Shown here one piece after another: positions 39,224 to 47,872 of a DNA stretch of 64,000 nt (positions are counted from its first letter, which is position 1; each line of letters opens with the position of its first letter). A program made the translations under genes and the position numbers. Origin of the DNA: Shewanella saliphila (GTDB lineage: Bacteria > Pseudomonadota > Gammaproteobacteria > Enterobacterales > Shewanellaceae); assembly GCF_014648295.1 (NCBI RefSeq), contig NZ_BMQV01000013.1, forward strand, positions 33,348 through 97,347. Direction: 5' to 3'. Under the pieces are notes generated by a model. The model saw nothing but the letters and a program-made list of their open reading frames with translations, had not been told where the DNA came from and did not search any database.

Positions 39224-41659
39224 TTAAATAAGCGACAGTTGGTCATTAACCAGTGCATCAAATCGCTGACCACAGAGTTGCAGAATGGGTTCGGCTATCG
39301 GTTGAATTTGCCTATTGATGTAATATTCATAATCAATATTTGTTGGATGTGCCTCGATAGGTTGCGCGCCTGTTGTGGTCATCACATACCTTATTTGTTG
39401 GCCTCTTCGGGTCACTTTGTTTGTACCTTGAATTTGCGCTAACTGTTTTGCCGCTTTGACATGGGGAGATGATTTAGCCGTATAGTCTTCTACATGGCGA
39501 CGTAACCGCTTTTTAAAGATCAGTTCGCTATCTCTTTCACCTTGTTTTATTGCATCTAACTCTTGGCGCAAATAATCGATAACATCTTCACCTTTAAAAA
39601 ACATTTCATATAAGTTGAACTGCATTTTTCGAGCAATAGGACTCCAATCACTTCTCACTTGCTCCATGCCTTTAAAGGTCAATTTTAGCTGCTCTTTTGC
39701 AATTAATGATGCACCAACATAACGTTTTTTACTGCCCTCATCAGACCCTCTTAATGTTGGCATAATAAATTGTTCAAAATGAGTCTCAAACTCGAGTTCT
39801 AGGTGACTGTTGAGTTGATATTCTTGCTCACACCATTGTGACCAGCGCGTCGTGATAGTCGTGGCCAACTGTTGGCCTAAGGCATTGATATCTTCAATCT
39901 CATGATTTTCCCCAAGCCACACAAAAGTGGAGTCTGTATCACCATAAATCACTTGATAACCCGCATCTTCTATCCATTGTTTTGTGAGCTTCATAATTTG
40001 ATGACCGCGCATGGTAATTGAGCTGGCCAATTTGGCATCATGAAACACGCAACCTCGCGATCCCAACACCCCATATAATGAGTTCATAATAATTTTAATC
40101 GCCTGTGATAATGGCGCATTCTTTTCGGCTTTAGCCATTTCTCTTTGAGCTGCTAACTTAGCCACTAAATTGGGTAAAATAGCGTTATCGCGGGCAAAGT
40201 TAGCCCCTAAATAGCCCGGTACGGTAGCGGTAAGCTTGCCCTGCTTAGCGAATTGCAATCCTTCTACCAAGCCTTTAGGGTCAATAAGAAATGTACGAAT
40301 AATTGAAGGGTACAGGCTCTTAAAGTCAAGCACTAACACGTCTTTGTAATACCCAGGAATTGACGACATGACATAACCACCAGGGCTTTCTAGCCCTTGG
40401 CTAGCAGGATGTGCTGGGGCAACAAATCCACCACGGTGTAAGTGCGGTAAATACAAATGGCAAAATGCTGCAATTGAGGCACCGACACGGCCAAATTCAA
40501 GGCCGGTTAATTTGGCGCGCTCAATAGCAAAATCTATCAGCTGAGTTTTTTCAAAAATGTCCCACACTAAGCGACTGTCGGTAATGTTATAAAAAGCCAG
40601 TGCGTTTTTATCGTTATGAAATAATGCAGTGATTTCTTGACCCCGATTATCAACATGATCAATCGCCTTGCCTTCTTCGAGCAATTGTCTTGACACAAAC
40701 TCCAAAGAGAAACTATCAAATTGATAAAATGCCGCTTTTAACCAATCAATGCCATCAAGCACCACGCGCCCTGGCAACGAGAGTGTTTCGGGCCTAAATT
40801 TATCGGCAACCTTCCAGGTCAGTTCAGTATCACCACGGCCAATCATTAAAGGGATACCATGCAAAGCACAACGTCGATAAAGTAAAGCTAAATCAAATGT
40901 CACCACAGCCCAACCGATAATAATATCTGGGTCGTACTGCCTAAACCAAGTAATGAGATGATGAATAAGGTCTGCCTCATCCTTTACCCACACAATAAAG
41001 GCATGACAGTTTTGCTGTGGTTCTCCCACCATAAAAACACATTGGTATTGATCACCATATAACCCGACAGAATATAACTCGCCATCAAAGCTGCATTCAA
41101 AATCTAACGAAATAACAGAAAGTGTCACGTCATCATCTGAAGGCTTAGCAACCATCTTCCTTGCGCGATGAATAGACAGATTAGGTAAGGTTTCGGTATG
41201 GGATTGAAGCGGGTAATGACCAATACATTCGATGTCTAATGCAATAAAGCGTTCAATTAAATAACGTTGCTCTGCCCTAATGTCAGCCTCAAACAATGTA
41301 ATACCTAAATCATTTGCAATGCGGCTGAGTAATTTTAATTGTGTACTCGATTTTAAATACAACGCACTCACGGGTTCATGGGCAAAGCTCATTAATGCGA
41401 TGGCTTCAGCCTTCAAAGTGAAATCGACTTTATTGGTTAAGGTATCAACATCTTGTTGGCGACAAAAACAAATGACTTCGCTGTGGAGTAATTCGGCTAA
41501 AACGGGGCCACTGGCCGTTTTAATATAGTATTGCAGCACTAACTGACCATGACGATAAATCGCATGACGCGTCAACACCTTGCCTTTAATTACTTGTAAT
41601 TCAGGCGGTGTTTTTTCGCTAGGCGTTTGTGGTTTAATTTGCGTCGCTAAATGATTCAA
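39224..41659 (-). CDS. polB: DNA polymerase II (family B)
   Basis: This 811-residue DNA polymerase has the family-B exonuclease motif I at D186/E188 (LDFECSF), exo III YNITD, polymerase motif A DFKSLYPSIIRTF, motif B KIIMNSLYGVLGS and motif C YGDTDSTFVW. It resembles E. coli Pol II throughout, ending in YEYYINRQIQPIAEPIL. It is SOS-induced in E. coli and acts in lesion bypass and restart. The exo II motif reads GWAVVTFD instead of GWNVVQFD: the Asn is Ala251 (codon 40907-40909). A LexA box lies 33 bases upstream of the start, shared with dinG. Confidence 0.95.
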   Translation of the reverse strand: MNHLATQIKPQTPSEKTPPELQVIKGKVLTRHAIYRHGQLVLQYYIKTASGPVLAELLHSEVICFCRQQDVDTLTNKVDFTLKAEAIALMSFAHEPVSALYLKSSTQLKLLSRIANDLGITLFEADIRAEQRYLIERFIALDIECIGHYPLQSHTETLPNLSIHRARKMVAKPSDDDVTLSVISLDFECSFDGELYSVGLYGDQYQCVFMVGEPQQNCHAFIVWVKDEADLIHHLITWFRQYDPDIIIGWAVVTFDLALLYRRCALHGIPLMIGRGDTELTWKVADKFRPETLSLPGRVVLDGIDWLKAAFYQFDSFSLEFVSRQLLEEGKAIDHVDNRGQEITALFHNDKNALAFYNITDSRLVWDIFEKTQLIDFAIERAKLTGLEFGRVGASIAAFCHLYLPHLHRGGFVAPAHPASQGLESPGGYVMSSIPGYYKDVLVLDFKSLYPSIIRTFLIDPKGLVEGLQFAKQGKLTATVPGYLGANFARDNAILPNLVAKLAAQREMAKAEKNAPLSQAIKIIMNSLYGVLGSRGCVFHDAKLASSITMRGHQIMKLTKQWIEDAGYQVIYGDTDSTFVWLGENHEIEDINALGQQLATTITTRWSQWCEQEYQLNSHLELEFETHFEQFIMPTLRGSDEGSKKRYVGASLIAKEQLKLTFKGMEQVRSDWSPIARKMQFNLYEMFFKGEDVIDYLRQELDAIKQGERDSELIFKKRLRRHVEDYTAKSSPHVKAAKQLAQIQGTNKVTRRGQQIRYVMTTTGAQPIEAHPTNIDYEYYINRQIQPIAEPILQLCGQRFDALVNDQLSLI

Positions 41660-41691
41660 TTTTATTTATTACTTCGTAGCATGCTAATTCA

Positions 41692-41707
41692 CTGTTATTA
41701 TGTACAG
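41692..41707. promoter_or_regulatory. LexA (SOS) box between polB and dinG
   Basis: CTGTTATTATGTACAG fits CTGT-N8-ACAG with both half-sites exact and an AT-rich centre. It is the only such site in the 80-base gap between the divergent starts. Both polB and dinG are SOS genes in E. coli. Confidence 0.8.
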
Positions 41708-41739
41708 CATAATTCAGACCACGCAGAAATCATACTTCT

Positions 41740-43815
41740 ATGCTACCGGATACGATAAAAAGTCAAATTCGCACTATTTATAAAGAAATTGCCAATGCAA
41801 TGCCGCAATTTCGATCTCGCCGCGAACAAAACTACATGGTAGCCGAAATATCCAAAACTCTGGCGGGTGAATATGACAAAGACCGACGCATTATTGTAGT
41901 TGAAGCAGGTACCGGGATTGGTAAATCATTATCATACATTCTTGGTACTATCCCGTTAGCGCTTGCCAGCAAAAAAAAGGTGTGTATTGCAACGGCTACC
42001 GTAGCCCTGCAAGAACAACTACTGCATAAAGACTTACCGTTCTTTTTACAACAGTCTGGCGTCGATTTTAAATTTGGCTTGGTGAAAGGTCGCCAGCGAT
42101 ATGTATGTTTAGCAAAACTTGAAGCCATGCTCGGCACACAAGACAGCTCACAAATGGCAATGTGGCAAACCAAACCCGATCAAAGCCAAATTAATGAATT
42201 ACAAAAACTGCATCAAGATTTTCATCAAAAACGTTGGAACGGTGAAATCGATACCCTGCAACAACCTATCCCGGATTTTTTATGGCAGCAAATTTGTTGT
42301 GATAAACACAGCTGTCATCGTCAAGTGTCAGCCCATCACAATTGTCCATTTCATAAAGCACGTGAAGACGTTGACACCTGGGATGTACTCATTGCTAACC
42401 ACAGTTTACTCTTTGCTGATTTAGAATTAGGCGGCGGGGTGATTTTACCTGAACCTGAAGACATGTTTTATGTCATAGACGAAGCCCATCACTTACCCAT
42501 AGTTGCGAGGGACTTCTCCAGTGCGCAAGCCACATTACGGGGCGCCTGTGATTGGCTAGACAAAGCTTCAAAGACCTGTTCTAAACTGCAAAATCAGCTC
42601 AAAACCAATAATATTATTGCCCCGGTGCAAGCCATGCTTGATCACATCACCGATTTAACCAACTTACTGACACAAGTGGCGCATTATTGCGACACCCAGC
42701 CACAGTTATTTGCCAATCCTGAAAGCCGTTTGCGCTTTGAACACGGTCAATTACCTCAAGCCTTGTTAATTCAAGCTGAAAATTTAGCGACTGCATCCGG
42801 CTCTGCGGTAAAGCAATTTAATAAAGTCGTGTCAGTATTAAGTGAAGCCATTAAAGATGGTGAAGTACCCAAGCATCAATCTGAAGGCTTATTGTCTGAA
42901 ACAGGCTTTATTTTACAGCGTCTAGATAATTTACATAAGCTGTGGAAAATGATGGCCAAAGAAGACAGTAAAAAAGGCGCACCTATGGCGCGTTGGGCTG
43001 AATTAATTACAGGTAAGCAACAAGACTACTTATTTTGTTCCTCCCCCATCGAAGTCGGTTTTATGTTGGAGTCAATGCTATGGCAAAAAGCGGCAGGCGT
43101 GGTACTTTGCAGTGCAACATTACGGGCGTTAAACAACTTTAACCACTTTGCTCATCAAGTCGGTTTAGGCATTAATGATGGCAGTCGGTTTTTGGCATTG
43201 TTGTCACCTTTTGATTACGAAAACAACGCCACCTTGTTTATTCCACAAATGGCCACTGAGCCGACTGATGACAACTATACCGCCGAAATTGCTGAACACA
43301 TTATCGCATTAGTCGATGGCGAAATGGCCACCCTTGTGTTGTTTGCATCTTATTGGCAAATGGAAAAGGTCGTCGATTTTGTAGAAGGTAAAATCCCCAA
43401 AGATCAGTTATTTGTACAAGGCGAAATTCCGCGGCAACAAATTTTAGAAAGACATAAACAGCGTTGCGATGACGGGTTGCCCAGTATTATATTTGGTACA
43501 GGCAGTTTTTCTGAAGGACTCGACTTACCCGGTGACTACTTAACTAACCTTATTATCACTAAATTACCCTTTGCAGTGCCAACCTCTCCAGTTGAACAAG
43601 CACATGCAGAATATATCAAAGTAAAAGGCGGCAATCCGTTTTTACAGCTGACAATTCCTGACGCATCGCGTAAATTAGTCCAAAGTTGTGGTCGCTTATT
43701 ACGTAAAGAGCAAGATTATGGCCGAGTCACCATTTTGGACCGGCGCTTAGTGAGCAAACGTTATGGCAAATCATTAATTGATGCCCTTCCCCCATTTAGA
43801 CGTGTAATAGAATAG
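41740..43815 (+). CDS. dinG: ATP-dependent DNA helicase DinG
   Basis: A 691-residue superfamily 2 (XPD-like) helicase with Walker A EAGTGIGKS (55-63), candidate iron-sulfur cysteines C123, C186/C187, C192 and C202, the DEAH box at 247-250 and C-terminal motif VQSCGRLLRKEQDYGRV. It unwinds DNA and R-loops 5' to 3' and is SOS-induced. Length matches E. coli DinG (716) loosely. It is followed after 8 bases by a permease gene and then priC. Confidence 0.94.
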   Translation: MLPDTIKSQIRTIYKEIANAMPQFRSRREQNYMVAEISKTLAGEYDKDRRIIVVEAGTGIGKSLSYILGTIPLALASKKKVCIATATVALQEQLLHKDLPFFLQQSGVDFKFGLVKGRQRYVCLAKLEAMLGTQDSSQMAMWQTKPDQSQINELQKLHQDFHQKRWNGEIDTLQQPIPDFLWQQICCDKHSCHRQVSAHHNCPFHKAREDVDTWDVLIANHSLLFADLELGGGVILPEPEDMFYVIDEAHHLPIVARDFSSAQATLRGACDWLDKASKTCSKLQNQLKTNNIIAPVQAMLDHITDLTNLLTQVAHYCDTQPQLFANPESRLRFEHGQLPQALLIQAENLATASGSAVKQFNKVVSVLSEAIKDGEVPKHQSEGLLSETGFILQRLDNLHKLWKMMAKEDSKKGAPMARWAELITGKQQDYLFCSSPIEVGFMLESMLWQKAAGVVLCSATLRALNNFNHFAHQVGLGINDGSRFLALLSPFDYENNATLFIPQMATEPTDDNYTAEIAEHIIALVDGEMATLVLFASYWQMEKVVDFVEGKIPKDQLFVQGEIPRQQILERHKQRCDDGLPSIIFGTGSFSEGLDLPGDYLTNLIITKLPFAVPTSPVEQAHAEYIKVKGGNPFLQLTIPDASRKLVQSCGRLLRKEQDYGRVTILDRRLVSKRYGKSLIDALPPFRRVIE

Positions 43816-43823
43816 GTATTGAG

Positions 43824-44597
43824 TTGGATTTATTATTAGACCCTAGCCACTGGGCTATATTAGCGGTCATCGGCATCATTGCAGGCTTTATTGATGCCAT
43901 TGTAGGAGGCGGAGGTTTATTATCTATTCCCGCGTTACTCACGGTTGGTATCCCGCCTCACCTTGCTTTAGGCACCAATAAGTTAGCGGCATGTTTTGGT
44001 TCTGTCACTTCAAGCTTCACTTTTTATAAACAGCAACTTTTTACCCCCAAGTTATGGAAAGCATGCTTTGTTGCAACCTTCATCGGTTCAATAACTGGTT
44101 GCATCTTGGTATTCATGGTTGATCCCAAATGGTTAGATAAGATCTTACCGCTATTGATTATTGGGATTGCCATTTATACATTATTGAGCCCTAAGGCCAT
44201 GGGTGATGACAATATCAATTTACCTGTTGAACGCTCGCCCAAACATAAACAAATCGGCCAAGGCTTTCTACTGGGCAGTTATGATGGTTTTGCAGGACCT
44301 GGTATTGGTGCATTTTGGACAGTAACGTCTGTCTCTCTCCATAAGCTGCCTCTATTGTATAGCTGTGGCTTAGCCAGAGTTATGACGTCTGTGAGTAATA
44401 TCACCGCGTTAATTATCTTTGCCTCTATGGGACAAGTACAGTGGGTATTAGGTTTGTGGATGGGCTTTTGCATGATGGCAGGATCTTATATTGGTGCAAG
44501 AAGCGCGATTCGCTTTGGTATTCCCTTCATTAAGCCCATTTTTATTATTATGGTATTGTCTATTGCGGTTCACTTAACTTGGAGTGCTTGGGGATGA
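43824..44597 (+). CDS. TSUP-family (TauE/SafE, YfcA-like) membrane permease
   Basis: The 257-residue protein starts at TTG 43824 and has about eight membrane segments with the YfcA signature AGFIDAIVGGGGLLSIPALL and GTNKLAACFGSVTSS. The second half repeats the fold (GSYDGFAGPGIGAFW). TSUP proteins are thought to move sulfur-containing or organic anions; the substrate is unknown here. The start is TTG, with GAATAGG upstream. The priC start overlaps the stop (ATGA). Confidence 0.87.
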   Translation: MDLLLDPSHWAILAVIGIIAGFIDAIVGGGGLLSIPALLTVGIPPHLALGTNKLAACFGSVTSSFTFYKQQLFTPKLWKACFVATFIGSITGCILVFMVDPKWLDKILPLLIIGIAIYTLLSPKAMGDDNINLPVERSPKHKQIGQGFLLGSYDGFAGPGIGAFWTVTSVSLHKLPLLYSCGLARVMTSVSNITALIIFASMGQVQWVLGLWMGFCMMAGSYIGARSAIRFGIPFIKPIFIIMVLSIAVHLTWSAWG

Positions 44598-45256
44598 ACA
44601 CTCAACAATTGGTTTCAATGTTAAAGCAGCAACTCACGCAACTTGAACGTGATGCTCTCGCGCATGACCAAAATTTGGCTCCTAACCATCGACAAACGTT
44701 ACAGCAAACAGAACGCTTTAACAGCCAACTTTTTGCACAACAAGGTGGCTTACTGAGCCCCTGTATTGCTCAGCTTCGACAAGACATTCAAAAGCTTGAA
44801 AAGCAGTTATCACTTAAACTCGGTGGTCAAGTCATTCAATTGAGCTGTGATCGGATCCAAGACCGTTTCATTGCTTTAAAAAGAGCTCTATTAACCACCG
44901 ATATCAATTTAAAAGCCGAAGCACAACGCAAGGCCAGTAATCGTGCTCGTTATGCTAAAAAGCAACAGCAATCTGCTCAAGATAGTGGTTTTGGTTGGAT
45001 TGCCAGTAATGTGATGCAAAACAGTCATCAATTATATGCTGAGCTCAATAAACACCTTAATTGGGCACAAAAATTTGAACAAAAAATTGAACAAATGGAA
45101 GCAAATCTTGAATTCTGTCATAGTGATGACAAAATTAAATTGCAAAATGACATCCTTTTGATGCATCGTCGCTTAGGAAAATGCAAACAAGCAATTAGTT
45201 ATATTGAAGAGCGCATTCAATTATTTGAACGACCTCGTCAAAGTTACCCTCGTTAA
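44594..45256 (+). CDS. priC: Primosomal replication protein PriC (N'')
   Basis: A 220-residue, mostly helical, basic protein. MNTQQLVSMLKQQLTQLE, then RFNSQLFAQQGGLL and the C-terminal LNWAQKFEQKIEQME...RLGKCKQAISYIEERI follow the PriC pattern as I recall it from E. coli (for example HQDFERRL and RLARCRHAL). PriC restarts stalled forks with DnaB/DnaC-type loading. It is longer than E. coli PriC (175). It overlaps the permease stop and fits the replication-restart theme of polB and dinG. Confidence 0.8.
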   Translation: MNTQQLVSMLKQQLTQLERDALAHDQNLAPNHRQTLQQTERFNSQLFAQQGGLLSPCIAQLRQDIQKLEKQLSLKLGGQVIQLSCDRIQDRFIALKRALLTTDINLKAEAQRKASNRARYAKKQQQSAQDSGFGWIASNVMQNSHQLYAELNKHLNWAQKFEQKIEQMEANLEFCHSDDKIKLQNDILLMHRRLGKCKQAISYIEERIQLFERPRQSYPR

Positions 45257-45265
45257 GGAGCAACA

Positions 45266-45955
45266 ATGAAATCTGTATTCACCACTAGTGCGCTGTTAGC
45301 ATTATTAACTTCATCATCAGTATTTGCAGCAAATTTAACTATTCCAATGTCTTTTGAATATTTAGCGCTTGACGGTGAAGCCATTGAAACAAACTCGTTT
45401 AGGCATCAATCAGATTTAACACTCTCCAATGGCACGCATAAAATTGCTATACGTTATCACGATGTCATCGATGACTCATTTAGCGACAGCCAATCATTTG
45501 TCAAATCTACGCCATTTATTGTCACGCTAGCCGTAGATGGCGATTATCAATACAATCTAAAACCTGCTGAAGGTAATGTCATCAAGGAGCCAAAAACCTT
45601 TGCCAAAAAGCCGCAAATAAAGCTTAGCCGTAAAGATAATGGCTCTGTAACTTATAGTGTTCAGCACACTAACTTTACTGAAGAAACATTCATCAGTAAT
45701 TTATTTAAAACCAATCAGCAACAAGACTTTGAAGATTTATCCGTTTCTGCCACAACAGATGCTCCGCAAGTGATTACAGCACCGGTAAAATCGGACATAG
45801 CCTTGGCCACTAGTGTGGCTCCAGCTGCAAGCATGGCACCTGCTGCCAATAGCGCCAATCCTGCTCAAGCAGAACAAATGCTGCAATATTGGTGGTTACA
45901 AGCAGATGAAAAAACCCGTAAAGAATTTATGGGCTGGGCAATTAAACAACTGTAA
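45266..45955 (+). CDS. DUF2057 (YccT-like) periplasmic protein
   Basis: The 229-residue protein has a signal peptide (MKSVFTTSALLALLTSSSVFA, cleaved before NLTIP) and the DUF2057 pattern of a small beta-rich domain (LDGEAIETNSFRH, LSNGTHKIAIRYHDVI) followed by an Ala-rich C-terminal tail. The function is unknown. SD AAGGAG precedes the ATG. Its stop overlaps the next start (TAATG). Confidence 0.82.
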   Translation: MKSVFTTSALLALLTSSSVFAANLTIPMSFEYLALDGEAIETNSFRHQSDLTLSNGTHKIAIRYHDVIDDSFSDSQSFVKSTPFIVTLAVDGDYQYNLKPAEGNVIKEPKTFAKKPQIKLSRKDNGSVTYSVQHTNFTEETFISNLFKTNQQQDFEDLSVSATTDAPQVITAPVKSDIALATSVAPAASMAPAANSANPAQAEQMLQYWWLQADEKTRKEFMGWAIKQL

Positions 45956-46875
45956 TGCCTGCTGCAATCCCTTTTGTGTATCACGCCAGCTATTCACAGC
46001 TGGCGTTACCTCACACTCATCGATTTCCAACAACTAAATATCAACTGTTATATCAACATGCTATTGAGCAGCAATTATTGTTCGAGGCATCACGCCATAT
46101 CCCCAGTGCCATTAGTATCGACACACTCCATGACGTTCATTGTCCAGAGTATGTTAAGCGATTTATCAGCGGCACGTTAGATCACAAAGCGCAACGACGT
46201 ATTGGCTTTCCCTGGAGTGAGCAATTAGTCAATCGCACCCTCCATGCTGTTAATGGCACAGTACTTTGCACTCAATTAGCACTAGAACATGGTATAGCGC
46301 TGCATTTAACCGGAGGGTATCACCATGCTCATTACGATTTTGGCAGTGGCTTTTGTATTTTCAATGATTTAATTATTGCCGCTAAAACCGCTATCGACAG
46401 TGGCCGAGCGGATAAAGTGTTAATCTTTGACTGTGACGTCCACCAAGGTGATGGCACAGCCACATTGGCTCAACAGTATCCAGATATTATTAGTTGCTCT
46501 ATTCATTGCGCACAAAATTTTCCATCACGTAAGCAAGACTCAGATCATGATATTGATTTAAATAAAGGCTGCAGTGACCAAGAATATTTAGAACATGTTC
46601 AGCAAATCCTGCCCTACCTTATTCGGCTGCATCAACCTGATCTGATTATTTATGACGCAGGCGTTGATATCCATCAGGATGACGATTTAGGTTACTTCAA
46701 TATTTCTAACCAGGGCGTTTTAGCCAGAGATACTCAAGTAATGTCTATTGCCAAAAGCCATAGTATCCCCCTTGCGGCAGTGATTGGTGGAGGCTATAGT
46801 CGTAATGAAGCTGAGTTAACTCATCGACATAGTCAATTACTCATTGCAGCAAACGAGGTTTGGTTATCCAAATAA
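45955..46875 (+). CDS. Histone-deacetylase-family (arginase-deacetylase fold) protein
   Basis: A 306-residue protein with deacetylase motifs: GGYHHAHYDFGSGFCIFND (tandem His 123-124), the metal site FDCDVHQGDGTA (D159, D161/H163) and YDAGVDIHQDDDLG with the second metal Asp (about 239). Bacterial members deacetylate small amides such as acetylpolyamines, or lysines; the substrate is not known. It is coupled to the DUF2057 gene by TAATG overlap. Confidence 0.9.
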   Translation: MPAAIPFVYHASYSQLALPHTHRFPTTKYQLLYQHAIEQQLLFEASRHIPSAISIDTLHDVHCPEYVKRFISGTLDHKAQRRIGFPWSEQLVNRTLHAVNGTVLCTQLALEHGIALHLTGGYHHAHYDFGSGFCIFNDLIIAAKTAIDSGRADKVLIFDCDVHQGDGTATLAQQYPDIISCSIHCAQNFPSRKQDSDHDIDLNKGCSDQEYLEHVQQILPYLIRLHQPDLIIYDAGVDIHQDDDLGYFNISNQGVLARDTQVMSIAKSHSIPLAAVIGGGYSRNEAELTHRHSQLLIAANEVWLSK

Positions 46876-46955
46876 CCTCGTTTATTTAGCTAACACATAT
46901 ACGCAAAGCATTCGGCAGAGACGTCGATCACCAATTGATCTCAATGGAGCAAATA

Positions 46956-47258
46956 ATGCACTTAGATATTCGTAACTATTATGAAGTTCTATTAATGGAA
47001 ATACTGAGAGATGAAGGCTTAATGGAAGAATTGCCAGAAGAGTACATCGCTGATTTATGCTGCGTCACCTTAAATCAATTACCGGTGCGCTATATTCGCC
47101 ATTTGGTCGACACGTATTTTTTTGAAAACTACCAAGAATTACACATGATGAAAACCGAGATTTATGATGCACTCGAAAAGTCTCGTCAGTTTTTAAAAGC
47201 CAATTTACAAAAACGCTTACAAGAAGAAGCCGAGTTAGCTGCAGCACAACAAATATAA
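46956..47258 (+). CDS. ComFB-like (late competence family) protein
   Basis: A 100-residue protein starting MHLDIRNYYEVLLMEILRD and carrying the ComFB core YIADLCCVTLNQLPVRYIRHLVDTYFF. GGAG lies seven bases before the ATG; longer in-frame starts up to 46935 are less supported. ComFB proteins occur in bacteria without competence; some are reported to bind cyclic dinucleotides. The acidic, helical tail (QKRLQEEAELAAAQ) is unusual for competence proteins. The gene stands alone. Confidence 0.8.
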   Translation: MHLDIRNYYEVLLMEILRDEGLMEELPEEYIADLCCVTLNQLPVRYIRHLVDTYFFENYQELHMMKTEIYDALEKSRQFLKANLQKRLQEEAELAAAQQI

Positions 47259-47416
47259 ACTATCCGGGTTGCTTAATTTACACACTATTGAGTGTTGCTT
47301 CATAAAAGTAGCCCATTGTTTAATATAGTAAATTAAATACTTGCGCAAATGAGTTAAGCGAGAGCTTTTTTGCAAAAATGGAAATGTACTAGTTAAATAG
47401 TGAGGGGAGCAAATTT

Positions 47417-47518
47417 GGAGGTTCCCCTAGAGCCGACACCCCGGCACACGAGTCGCTTGCTGCGGTTGCTCCCTTCCGGGCCTGGCCGAGTTCACAAGTT
47501 ATCATTGCGGGGGGACCC
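47417..47518 (-). ncRNA. ffs: Signal recognition particle RNA (4.5S type)
   Basis: On the minus strand the conserved SRP core GGCCAGGCCCGGAAGGGAGC is followed by AACCGCAGC. The ends GGGTCCCC and GGGGAACC pair to close the long hairpin (about 102 bases). This is the Ffh-binding domain IV with the GGAA tetraloop. RNA ends are approximate. It lies alone between the ComFB-like gene and the omcA-like gene. Confidence 0.93.
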
Positions 47519-47872
47519 TAGGGTCACCATTGATTTCTGATAAACATCGATATTTTTCAGAACGGGGCGATTATCCCCTAACCTATTGGCTTGATCAAGC
47601 CTTAATCTTGATAACTTTGCAATCAAGTGTTTAGTTGCACAATACTTACGCAAATGTCATCCGAACACGATAAAACTTAACGCAATATCAGAATTTAGTG
47701 TTATTCAACGGTCAAAGTTTATTACTTCAAAATGAATAGTCAGATCTTAGTCACAACTCTACACATAATTCGATGAGTAACTTGTAAAGGTTAGCTAACA
47801 TAAGTAATGAATAAAATCCGCACACTGTTACCCCCCAGTGAAATGCGTGATAACTAAAAATGCAGGGAATAC
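47519..47872. promoter_or_regulatory. ffs / omcA-like intergenic region
   Basis: This 354-base region must contain the promoter of ffs (minus strand) and of the omcA-like gene (plus strand). It holds a CRP-like site at 47740-47755 (next entry). No other gene is seen. Confidence 0.4.
47740..47755. promoter_or_regulatory. CRP-like site upstream of the omcA-like gene
   Basis: TCAGATCTTAGTCACA agrees with TGTGA-N6-TCACA at 8 of 10 fixed positions. It lies about 118 bases before the start codon. In S. oneidensis, CRP activates omcA and mtrC. The site was found by eye and is imperfect in one half. Confidence 0.45.
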
